NCBI RefSeq assembly: GCF_047301505.1
Contig: NZ_CP154840.1
Span: forward strand, 186,001 to 250,000
DNA length: 64,000 bases
Origin: Lysinibacillus_B sp031181585
GTDB lineage: Bacteria; Bacillota; Bacilli; Bacillales_A; Planococcaceae
Direction: 5' to 3'
The position numbers and the translations under genes were made by a program. Below are positions 53,417-61,476 of the stretch, piece after piece. The notes below the pieces were generated by a model, which saw only the letters and a list, made by a program, of their open reading frames with translations, did not search any database and was not told where the DNA came from. Position 1 is the first letter of the stretch. Each line of letters starts with the position of its first letter.

Positions 53417-54437
53417 ATCCACGTCTCGCCGATTTTGGATAGTGACGACCGGGCTTTTAGGGCTGATTTTTGCCGGGTTCTATTTACATATTACAAACGG
53501 CATGTTTGACATGTCTGTCCTACAGGTCATAAAGACACTCATTGGGCTGGAGGGAAACGAAAATTTCCGTCTGGTGATTTTTGATTTCAGGCTGCCGCGT
53601 ATTGCTATTGCTGCACTGGTAGGAGTTGGTCTTGCGATGGCCGGGGTCGTGTTACAAGGCATTACTAAAAATGGACTTGCCGACCCGGGAATTTTAGGGA
53701 TCAATGCAGGTGCTGGGGCAGCGGTTGTTATTTTCATGTACTTCTTTCAGTTTCAGGCGTCCTGGTCAGACGGCAGCAGCTGGATGAAAATTATGATGAT
53801 GCCGCTCTTTGGATTTGTCGGAGGGGCATTGGCTGCAGCACTTATTTTCTTTTTTGCTTTAAAAAATGGCCAACTCGATATGCAGCGGCTCATTTTAACA
53901 GGGATCGCTATCAATAGTGGATTTGGTGCTCTTTCAATGTTCATTTCCTTGAAAATGAATGAGAAAGATTATGAATCAGCAGCCGTTTGGCAGGCAGGTG
54001 CTATTTATAATGCAAATTGGACATTTATTATCGCTATGTTGCCGTGGATTATATTACTGGGCTGGTATGTATATAAAAAAGCCTACTTGCTTGACTATTT
54101 TCAACTTGAGGAAAATACAATCGTAAGTCTAGGTATCCAGCTTGAAAGAGAGAAGGTTATCCTCTTGCTTGCAAGTGTGGGGCTGGTAAGCGCTTGTGTG
54201 TCGGTATCCGGCAGTATCGGTTTTATCGGGCTCATGGCTCCGCATATTGCAAGGCAGTTGGTCGGTATCAAGCACCAATTGGTAATGCCGGTCAGTGCTT
54301 TGGCTGGGGCAGGCCTGCTTATTTTTTCAGACTTTATTGCTAAGACGGTATTTGCACCATCAGAGCTGGCTGTAGGGATTGTTGTTTCTATTATTGGCAT
54401 ACCATACTTTTTATATTTACTAGTAAAAGCGAAATAG
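53409..54437 (+). CDS. iron-siderophore ABC transporter permease (FecCD family), second subunit
   Basis: 342 residues. FRLPRIAIAALVGVGLAMAG, VVLQGITKNGLADPGILGIN and GSIGFIGLMAPHIARQLVG match the family and align with its upstream partner. ATG 53409 has GGAGG 8 bases upstream; the frame extends 15 bases further as GTG. Overlap with the previous gene implies coupling. Confidence 0.9.
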   Translation: MLKSTSRRFWIVTTGLLGLIFAGFYLHITNGMFDMSVLQVIKTLIGLEGNENFRLVIFDFRLPRIAIAALVGVGLAMAGVVLQGITKNGLADPGILGINAGAGAAVVIFMYFFQFQASWSDGSSWMKIMMMPLFGFVGGALAAALIFFFALKNGQLDMQRLILTGIAINSGFGALSMFISLKMNEKDYESAAVWQAGAIYNANWTFIIAMLPWIILLGWYVYKKAYLLDYFQLEENTIVSLGIQLEREKVILLLASVGLVSACVSVSGSIGFIGLMAPHIARQLVGIKHQLVMPVSALAGAGLLIFSDFIAKTVFAPSELAVGIVVSIIGIPYFLYLLVKAK

Positions 54438-54447
54438 GAGGGATAGG

Positions 54448-55236
54448 ATGCAAACGGCTTTTCGAATCGAGGAACTGACCGCAGGCTACGAAAAAGCGGT
54501 TATCTTTGAGAATTTAAGTGTAAAAATAGCGCATGGAAAGGTGACAACAATTATTGGTCCGAATGGCTGTGGGAAGTCGACCCTGCTAAAGACAATCGGC
54601 CGTATCTTGAAAAAGGAGATGGGGCAGATTTTCTTACAGGAGCAGGATATGCAAATGCTCTCTACAAAGGAAATTGCCAAACGGCTGGCGATCTTATCTC
54701 AGTCTCCTGCGGCACCCTTTCAGCTAAAGGTAGAGGAGCTCATTTCCTATGGACGCTATCCGCACCGTAAGAACGTCAATCAGTTATCTAAAAAGGATAA
54801 GGAAATGATGGAGTGGGCAATGGAAGTAACGAATACTGCAGCGTTCCGCAGCCGTGAGCTTGCCCAATTATCAGGAGGGCAGCGGCAGCGAGTATGGCTG
54901 GCTATGGCATTGGCACAGGAAACGGATATCCTGCTGCTGGACGAACCTACTACCTATCTGGATATGTCCCATCAATTGGAAGTGTTGAATATTGTGCAAA
55001 AGCTGAATAGAGACCATCAATGTACCATTGTGATGGTGCTGCATGATATTAACCATGCTGCTCGCTATTCCGACGAGATTATTGCAATGCGGGAAGGTGT
55101 ATTAATAGGCCACGGATCGCCGGCTGCTATTATGACGCCGGAGCTTTTGAAGGATGTCTTTCATATTCAGGCAAAAATCATGCATGACGACGAGCTTGAT
55201 GTCCCTATTTGCATTTCTTATGATGTCATTAAATAA
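54448..55236 (+). CDS. iron-siderophore ABC transporter ATP-binding protein (FecE/YusV-like)
   Basis: 262 residues: Walker A GPNGCGKSTLL, Q-loop AILSQSP, signature LSGGQRQRVWLAMALAQ, Walker B ILLLDEPTTYLD, switch His in VLHDINHAARYS. In Bacillus subtilis the ATPase YusV is encoded apart from FeuABC; here the importer carries its own ATPase. Site GGAGGGATAGG precedes ATG by a few bases. Confidence 0.92.
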   Translation: MQTAFRIEELTAGYEKAVIFENLSVKIAHGKVTTIIGPNGCGKSTLLKTIGRILKKEMGQIFLQEQDMQMLSTKEIAKRLAILSQSPAAPFQLKVEELISYGRYPHRKNVNQLSKKDKEMMEWAMEVTNTAAFRSRELAQLSGGQRQRVWLAMALAQETDILLLDEPTTYLDMSHQLEVLNIVQKLNRDHQCTIVMVLHDINHAARYSDEIIAMREGVLIGHGSPAAIMTPELLKDVFHIQAKIMHDDELDVPICISYDVIK

Positions 55237-55243
55237 CAGGAAC

Positions 55244-55275
55244 AGCGTGGTCTGCATATAGCGGCCGCGCTTTTT
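55244..55275 (+). terminator. terminator of the siderophore importer operon
   Basis: AGCGTGGTC pairs with GGCCGCGCT (two G-U pairs) followed by TTTTT. 55276-55610 contains no gene that I can support. Confidence 0.8.
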
Positions 55276-55610
55276 AGTTGTTAGTCCGAATCTCTCTAAA
55301 GAAAATGGATTATTTACGACTAGGCATTGGAGCCAGACGTTTGAATTCTATATTTCTTTTATCTGTGAATATAATGCATCAGGCCCTGTCACAGTTAAAT
55401 TGACGTGCATATCATTTTGCTCTTGGGTGTGATGAAATTGGGAAAAGAGATTCAGGCATTTTCGCCAAAAAGGAGCGTAGACTAATAATAGGTGCATGTA
55501 TGAGAAAAGGGCGTCGAAAAGCCGTATTGAGACATTTCCTTTGCCAATAGGATGGTGACATCTGGATCTGACTACCGCAGAAGAAAAGATTTCCCGAGGA
55601 TTAAGTAATG

Positions 55611-55649
55611 AAAAGGACTATCCAGCAATTTTTACTTGCTGGATAGTCC
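55611..55649 (-). terminator. terminator after the AIM24 gene
   Basis: GGACTATCCAGCAA/TTGCTGGATAGTCC, 14-bp perfect stem; on the minus strand followed by TTTT. Confidence 0.9.
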
Positions 55650-55671
55650 CTTGTCGGCCCTTATTAATAAA

Positions 55672-56472
55672 TTATTTATTGAACATATCAAATAAACCGC
55701 CGATACCGCCTTCTCCCGAAGACTTACCGCCGCCGCCCTGGGAAATAGGAGCAGCTGCAAATACACGGCTTGCCAAACGGCTGAATGGAAGGGATTGTAC
55801 CCACACTGTGCCAGGACCGCGCAGCGTTGCGAAGAAAATCCCTTCGCCGCCAAATAAAGCTGTTTTAACGCCGCCGACTGCCTCAATATCATAGTCAACA
55901 TCGGATGTCATGGCTACTAAACATCCAGTATCGATTCGGAGCCGTTCTCCAGGCTGAAGGCGGCGCTCGTGAATCGTACCTCCTGCATGAATGAATGCCA
56001 TGCCATCACCTTCAAGTTTTTGCATAATAAAACCTTCACCGCCAAAGAAACCTGTTCCTAATTTACGCTGGAACTCTATCCCAACCGATACACCTTTAGC
56101 AGCTGCTAAAAATGCATCCTTTTGGCAAATGATTTTTCCATTTAACATACTTAAATCCATCGGAATGATTTTCCCTGGATATGGAGAGGCGAAGTAAACA
56201 TGGCGCTTTCCTTTTCCTTCATTCGTGAACGTTGTCATGAAGAGGCTTTCTCCTGTAACAAGGCGCTTCCCGGCACCCATTAGTTTACCCATGATGCCGC
56301 TGCCGCCTCGGTTATTAGATCCGTCACCGAAGATTGTTTCCATTTTAATATCGTCTTCCATCATCATTAATGCCCCGGCTTCTGCAACAACGGTTTCGTA
56401 CGGGTCAAGTTCCACTTCTACAAACTGCATGTCATCGCCAAAAAGTTTGTAGTCAATTTCATGATTGTTCAT
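55672..56472 (-). CDS. AIM24/TIGR00266 family protein
   Basis: 266 residues. DMQFVEVELDPYETVVAEAG, ALMMMEDDIKMET, PGKIIPMDLS and FGGEGFIMQKLEGDGMAFIH are the family blocks; the fold is a beta-helical TRAP-like barrel. A Gly-rich C terminus (SQGGGGKSSGEGGIGG) precedes a hydrophobic end. No enzymatic activity is established. Site GGAGG lies before ATG; own terminator; divergent from the lysine operon. Confidence 0.88.
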   Translation of the reverse strand: MNNHEIDYKLFGDDMQFVEVELDPYETVVAEAGALMMMEDDIKMETIFGDGSNNRGGSGIMGKLMGAGKRLVTGESLFMTTFTNEGKGKRHVYFASPYPGKIIPMDLSMLNGKIICQKDAFLAAAKGVSVGIEFQRKLGTGFFGGEGFIMQKLEGDGMAFIHAGGTIHERRLQPGERLRIDTGCLVAMTSDVDYDIEAVGGVKTALFGGEGIFFATLRGPGTVWVQSLPFSRLASRVFAAAPISQGGGGKSSGEGGIGGLFDMFNK

Positions 56473-56648
56473 GTGTTAGCCTCCAAAAAGTTATTTAATA
56501 CCTAATACTTTATGAATGCTCAAAAGGTTTCATTAATTTAAGGGAAATTTGGAAGAAATAATATGTGAGAAAAAAAGGGCTTAAAGCAGAAAATGTAGAA
56601 TAAAATGACAAGGACCATTACCTGATTATGTAAGGGAGGGGCGAAAGA

Positions 56649-58121
56649 ATGAATGTGAAAAATTATATTGATGGGCGCTGGATAGACGGAGACTTGAAAA
56701 CCGTACCGGTTATCAATCCGGCAAATGGAGAGCAGATAGCGACAGTCCCATTATCAACATCAAAAGAGGTAAACGAGGCTGCAACAGCAGCTAAACGTGC
56801 TCAAAAAGAATGGGCACTCATTCCCGCACCGAAACGAGCGGATTATTTATATGAAATTGGTTTTAAACTAAAAGAGAAAAAAGAGTATCTGGCAGAACTG
56901 CTTACTAAAGAGATGGGCAAGGTCATTGAAGAGGCTCGGGGAGAAGTACAGGAAGCTATCGATATGGCTTTGTATATGGCGGGAGAAGGAAGGCGTTTGT
57001 TTGGCGAAACAGTTCCTTCCGAGCTGGCTAATAAATTTGCTATGAGTGTGCGCACACCAGTCGGCGTAGCAGGGCTGATCACACCATGGAACTTCCCAAT
57101 TGCTATCGCTTCTTGGAAAGCTTTTCCGGCGCTTGTTTCCGGCAATACAGTCGTCTGGAAACCATCTAATGAAAGCCCTCTTATGGCTTATGAGCTGGGA
57201 AAAATTTTTGAAGAAGTAGATTTACCAAAAGGGGTAGTAAATATTGTCTTTGGGGCTGGCCCTACGGTAGGGACAGCATTAGTGGAACATCCGGATATAT
57301 CCATTATTTCTTTCACCGGTTCAAATGCAACGGGAAGCAAAGTAGCGGAGCTGGGAGGCAAGCTGCTAAAAAAGGTATCCCTTGAGCTAGGGGGGAAAAA
57401 TGCCGTTATTGTCATGGATGATGCAAACCTTGAATTAGCAGTCGAAGGTATTCTTTGGAGTGCGTTTGGTACAGCGGGGCAGCGATGTACAGCATGCAGC
57501 CGTGTTATTGTTCATAAGAATGTTAGAGAAGAAGTGGTGGAACGTCTCCTGAAGGCAATGGATGAGCTGACAATTGGCGATGGACTTGATCCAAAGACGA
57601 AGGTAGGTCCGGTAGTAAACAAGGCGGCTTTGGAAAAGATTAATCACTATATACAAATTGGCAAGCAGGAAGGCGCTGATTTGGTAAGAGGCGGCAATAT
57701 TTTGAGTGACCCGCCTTACGATAAAGGGTTTTATTTTGAGCCGACATTGTTTACAAATGTAAGTCCAGACATGACCATCGCCCAAGAGGAGATTTTCGGC
57801 CCGATTATTAGTTTAATAGAAGTCTCAAGCTTAGAGGAAGCGATTGATGTAAATAACAATGTGAAGTTCGGGCTTTCAAGTGCTATATTCTCACAGGATG
57901 TAAATACAATCTTTAAAGCACAGCATTTGCTTGATACAGGTATTGTCTATATAAATGCAGGAACGACAGGGGCAGAAATCCATCTGCCGTTTGGTGGTAC
58001 GAAGGGGACAGGAAATGGCCACCGTGATTCTGGTCAGGCAGCACTGGATGTATATACAGAATGGAAAAGCATTTACGTGGATTACAGCGGCAAATTGCAG
58101 CGGGCTCAAATTGATACGTAA
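56649..58121 (+). CDS. aldehyde dehydrogenase, probable aminoadipate-semialdehyde (P6C) dehydrogenase
   Basis: 490 residues of the NAD-dependent ALDH superfamily: LITPWNFPIAIASWK near residue 140, VSLELGGKNAVIV (catalytic Glu) near 247, FGTAGQRCTACSRVIV (catalytic Cys near 282), and EEIFGPIISL near 380. In this position directly before L-lysine 6-dehydrogenase it should oxidise the resulting allysine/piperideine-6-carboxylate to 2-aminoadipate. Site AGGGAGG. Activity inferred from context; general ALDH identity is certain. Confidence 0.85.
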   Translation: MNVKNYIDGRWIDGDLKTVPVINPANGEQIATVPLSTSKEVNEAATAAKRAQKEWALIPAPKRADYLYEIGFKLKEKKEYLAELLTKEMGKVIEEARGEVQEAIDMALYMAGEGRRLFGETVPSELANKFAMSVRTPVGVAGLITPWNFPIAIASWKAFPALVSGNTVVWKPSNESPLMAYELGKIFEEVDLPKGVVNIVFGAGPTVGTALVEHPDISIISFTGSNATGSKVAELGGKLLKKVSLELGGKNAVIVMDDANLELAVEGILWSAFGTAGQRCTACSRVIVHKNVREEVVERLLKAMDELTIGDGLDPKTKVGPVVNKAALEKINHYIQIGKQEGADLVRGGNILSDPPYDKGFYFEPTLFTNVSPDMTIAQEEIFGPIISLIEVSSLEEAIDVNNNVKFGLSSAIFSQDVNTIFKAQHLLDTGIVYINAGTTGAEIHLPFGGTKGTGNGHRDSGQAALDVYTEWKSIYVDYSGKLQRAQIDT

Positions 58122-58147
58122 AAACAGAAAGCAAAGGGGATGTCTAT

Positions 58148-59320
58148 ATGAAGGTAGTCGTATTAGGTGCTGGTCTAATGGGGAAAGAAGTAGCGCGTGA
58201 TCTAGTAGCGAGCGAAAAGGTTGAAAAAATCATTTTGGCAGATGTGACACCGGAAAAAGGGCATGAATTTGTCGAAGCATTAGGAACAGATAAAATTGAA
58301 GTAGCGGCATTGGATGCAACATCTGATGATGCGCTTCGCCGAATAATATCACAGGGAAATGTCGTGGTAAATGCTTTATTTTACGAATTTAATGAGCGTG
58401 TGGCGAAAGCGGCTATTGAAGTGGGTGTGCATGCAGTAGATTTGGGCGGCCATATCGGCGGGATAACGGAAAATGTTTTAAATCTTTCGGAAGAAGCTGC
58501 CGACAAGAAAGTAACGATTATTCCTGATTTGGGAGTAGCACCTGGAATGGTGAACATTCTAGCAGGCTACGGGGCGACAAAGTTGGATAAAGTAGAATCT
58601 ATTAAACTATATGTAGGCGGGATTCCGACAGATCCAAAACCTCCTCTTCAGTATACGCAAGTTTTTTCCCTGGAAGGTGTATTTGATCATTATACTGAGC
58701 CGAGCAAGGCAATTCAAAAAGGCAAACTGACAGAAGTAGAGTCGCTTACTGGTATTGAACCAATCTATTTTGATGAGTTCGGTGTGTTAGAGGCATTTTA
58801 TACATCAGGTGGAATTTCAACGCTTTATAAAACATTCCCAGATGTGAAAACGCTTGAATACAAGACAATCCGTTATAAAGGGCATGCAGATAACTTTAAA
58901 CTGCTGGCTGATCTCGGCTTCTTGAACAAGGAGAATATGGTGCAAGTCGAAGGTCACGATATTTCTGTTCGGTCGGTCGTTCGGGAAGCATTGAAGAAAA
59001 AGCTGGATCTCGGCAACAATGTGGATGCTGTGCTGCTGCGGGCCATTATTTCTGGCGAAAAAAATGAAGAGCAGATTACGTACGAGTACGAGATGGTTGT
59101 ACGTAAGGATGTAGATGCCAATATTACAGCAATGGCACGTGCAACGGCGAATACCATATCAATTGTGGCTCAAATGATTGGAAACGGAGAAATCGATCAG
59201 TATGGCGTATTCCCGCCGGAGCAAATCGTTCCAGGCAGAGAATTTATTAGGGAAATGTCAAAGCGAGGCGTAGTCATTAAGGAAACATCACACCGCTCGG
59301 CAATGATTGTGAAATGGTAG
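58148..59320 (+). CDS. L-lysine 6-dehydrogenase (saccharopine-dehydrogenase-like)
   Basis: 390 residues. The N terminus MKVVVLGAGLMGKEVARDLV, VVNALFYEFNERVAKAAIE, VHAVDLGGHIGGITENVL, IIPDLGVAPGMVNIL and FYTSGGISTLYKTFPDVK closely follow Geobacillus stearothermophilus lysine 6-dehydrogenase as I remember it. It deaminates the epsilon-amino group of L-lysine with NAD, giving allysine, which cyclises. Second gene of the operon, 26 bases after the aldehyde dehydrogenase, with site AAAGGGGATG. Confidence 0.85.
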   Translation: MKVVVLGAGLMGKEVARDLVASEKVEKIILADVTPEKGHEFVEALGTDKIEVAALDATSDDALRRIISQGNVVVNALFYEFNERVAKAAIEVGVHAVDLGGHIGGITENVLNLSEEAADKKVTIIPDLGVAPGMVNILAGYGATKLDKVESIKLYVGGIPTDPKPPLQYTQVFSLEGVFDHYTEPSKAIQKGKLTEVESLTGIEPIYFDEFGVLEAFYTSGGISTLYKTFPDVKTLEYKTIRYKGHADNFKLLADLGFLNKENMVQVEGHDISVRSVVREALKKKLDLGNNVDAVLLRAIISGEKNEEQITYEYEMVVRKDVDANITAMARATANTISIVAQMIGNGEIDQYGVFPPEQIVPGREFIREMSKRGVVIKETSHRSAMIVKW

Positions 59321-59331
59321 GGGAGAGGCCT

Positions 59332-60522
59332 ATGAATTTTGAATTTACAACAGAGCAGGAGTTGTTAAGAAAAACGGTGCGCCAGTTTGTAGATGCCGAA
59401 ATTATGCCATATATCGGAGAGTGGGATGCTGCAGGTGCGTTTGATAAAAGCATCTGGCAGCGCCTTGCAGATCTTGGCTTAATGGGTGTCTGTGTACCTG
59501 AGAAATATGGCGGAGCAGGAATGGACTATAACAGTTTAGCCATTGTATGTGAGGAACTCGAACGGGGCGATACAGCATTCCGGACGGCAGTTTCTGTGCA
59601 TACAGGATTAAACTCCATGACACTTATGCAATGGGCTACTGAAGAGCAAAAGCAAAAATATCTTGTTCCTCAGGCAAAAGGGGAGAAAATCGGTGCCTTT
59701 GGTTTAACGGAGCCTGGTGCTGGATCAGACGTGGCTGCAATGCAGAGCACGGCTGTCCGGGATGGTGATTACTATATATTGAATGGCCAAAAGACATGGA
59801 TCTCTCTCTGTGATGCAGCAGACCATTTCCTTGTCTTTGCCTATACAGATAAATCGAAAAAGCACCACGGGATTAGTGCCTTTATCGTAGAACGGACATT
59901 CGAAGGATTTTCCTCCAAAGCAATTAAAGGTAAATACGGCATTCGAGCCGGAAATACGGGAGAGTTGTTTTTTGAAGATGTCCGTATACCGGTAAAGAAC
60001 CTGCTTGGGAAAGAAGGAGAAGGCTTTAAAATTGCTATGTCCGCACTCGATAATGGACGCTTCACTGTAGCAGCAGGCGCAGTTGGTCTCATTGATGCAT
60101 GTTTAGAGGCCAGTATTAAATACTGCAAGGAGCGTCAAACGTTCGGTAAGCCAATTGGGGAGCACCAGCTGGTTGGACAGATGCTGGCACGTATGGAAGC
60201 AGGATATCAGATGAGTCGGCTGCTCGTATATCGTGTAGGAGAATTAAAGAATAAAGGGGTCCGTAACACACGGGAGACATCACTTGCAAAATGGCAGGCG
60301 TGCGATTTCGCCAATAAGGCAGCTGATGATGCGCTGCAAATTCATGGGGCATATGGTTATTCTGATGAATATCCTGTTGCGAGGTATTTACGTAATTCTA
60401 AAGCACCTGTCATTTATGAAGGGACACGCGAAATTCATACAATCATGCAGGCGGATTATGTACTTGGCCGGCGTGAAGACAAGCCGCTTAATAATGTGCT
60501 GCCTGCTTGGCCCTTTGAATAG
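59332..60522 (+). CDS. acyl-CoA dehydrogenase, probably glutaryl-CoA or short-chain type
   Basis: 396 residues. FAD enzyme with GAFGLTEPGAGSDVAAM near residue 130, WISLCDAADHFLVFAY, ERQTFGKPIGEHQLV and APVIYEGTREIHTIMQA, where the Glu before GT is the usual catalytic base. In the lysine operon it could act on glutaryl-CoA or crotonyl precursors downstream of 2-oxoadipate. ATG 59332 follows GGGGAGAGG; an in-frame ATG at 59314 lies inside the previous gene. Confidence 0.85.
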   Translation: MNFEFTTEQELLRKTVRQFVDAEIMPYIGEWDAAGAFDKSIWQRLADLGLMGVCVPEKYGGAGMDYNSLAIVCEELERGDTAFRTAVSVHTGLNSMTLMQWATEEQKQKYLVPQAKGEKIGAFGLTEPGAGSDVAAMQSTAVRDGDYYILNGQKTWISLCDAADHFLVFAYTDKSKKHHGISAFIVERTFEGFSSKAIKGKYGIRAGNTGELFFEDVRIPVKNLLGKEGEGFKIAMSALDNGRFTVAAGAVGLIDACLEASIKYCKERQTFGKPIGEHQLVGQMLARMEAGYQMSRLLVYRVGELKNKGVRNTRETSLAKWQACDFANKAADDALQIHGAYGYSDEYPVARYLRNSKAPVIYEGTREIHTIMQADYVLGRREDKPLNNVLPAWPFE

Positions 60523-60590
60523 CTTATTCTGCAGGGGGAGAATATAAAGTACGGGGACAGAAAAGGAAAGAAAGTTTACTGCAAAAAGGA

Positions 60591-60631
60591 AAAGAGGTCC
60601 TGCGCCGTATAGGCAAGCAGGTCTCTTTTTT
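60591..60631 (+). terminator. terminator of the lysine operon
   Basis: AAGAGGTCCTGC pairs imperfectly with GCAGGTCTCTT around a 13-base loop, then TTTTTT. Confidence 0.75.
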
Positions 60632-60686
60632 AGTTACTCATATAAAATGAACTTATTCATTTCCCGTTCTATTGCGGGAAGAGGGT

Positions 60687-61244
60687 TTATACATGCGTGT
60701 TGTATTTTAAGACGTATTCCTCTTCTAAAATAGAAAAATAATATTGGTCTGTCCATTGCCCATGCCACATTAACTCTTTTCTAAAAATGCCTTCTCTTGT
60801 CATACCGATGTGCTCCATCAGAGAGGAAGAAGGTATATTGTTAGCATTGCACATACCGACGACCTTATGGGCATTCAGCCCTTCGAAACCCCACTTTAAA
60901 AGGAGCTTTGCTGCTTTCCGTCCATAGCCTTTGCCGCTGTATTCAGGAAGTACGGCAAAGCCGATTTCCCAACTCCCTCTAAAATCGATATAACTCCAAA
61001 TTTGAGCAAGGCCGATTTGTTCAATACGCTTATCCTGCTGTAAACAGATGATAAAGTCATGATTTTGTGTCTTCTCTTCATTTGCTATCCGCTGCATGTA
61101 TTTCTTTTGTACAGCGTTTACATCTGTTTCAACGGACTCCTCATAATGCCATAAAGCTTGATCGCATTCGAGCCGACAGAGGAAGTCCAGATCATCATTT
61201 GAGATTTTTGATAAAAATAAATTGCCAATTGCTAATTCCAACAT
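60687..61244 (-). CDS. GNAT N-acetyltransferase, RimJ/RimL-like
   Basis: 185 residues. EIGFAVLPEYSGKGYGRKAAK is the GNAT acetyl-CoA loop, followed by LNAHKVVGMCNANNIPSSSL (the N-x-x-S motif) and GMTREGIFRKELMWHGQW, ending in YYFSILEEEY, as in ribosomal-protein Ser/Ala acetyltransferases and related spermidine/antibiotic acetylases. Acceptor unknown. ATG 61244 has AAAGGA 5 bases upstream; two extra codons precede it. Confidence 0.82.
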   Translation of the reverse strand: MLELAIGNLFLSKISNDDLDFLCRLECDQALWHYEESVETDVNAVQKKYMQRIANEEKTQNHDFIICLQQDKRIEQIGLAQIWSYIDFRGSWEIGFAVLPEYSGKGYGRKAAKLLLKWGFEGLNAHKVVGMCNANNIPSSSLMEHIGMTREGIFRKELMWHGQWTDQYYFSILEEEYVLKYNTHV

Positions 61245-61430
61245 AATCATCCTTTAAAATTCATTTTAGTTTACAGATCAAGTAATGAATGGGCTTGGGC
61301 CGGCAAAGGTTTTTTCGTGATAAGTAATTTTTTAGATGGGTACCCTACATAACAAAAGCACCTTCTGCCCGGATCGCTTGTTAGAGATATTCAGATGCTG
61401 TATTCATCTTACAAAAAGTAAACAGAAAAA

Positions 61431-61458
61431 TGTAACTTTTTTTCTCAGCACAAGTCTA
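61431..61458 (+). promoter_or_regulatory. ECF-sigma-type promoter before the beta-propeller gene
   Basis: TGTAAC (61431-61436), 16-base spacer, AGTCTA (61453-61458), close to the SigM/SigX type TGAAAC/TGTAAC-16-CGTCTA. Shares TGTAAC with the candidate promoter of the ECF operon at 15.5 kb. 61245-61430 otherwise shows nothing. Confidence 0.4.
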
Positions 61459-61476
61459 CTGTAAAAAGGAGGAAGA

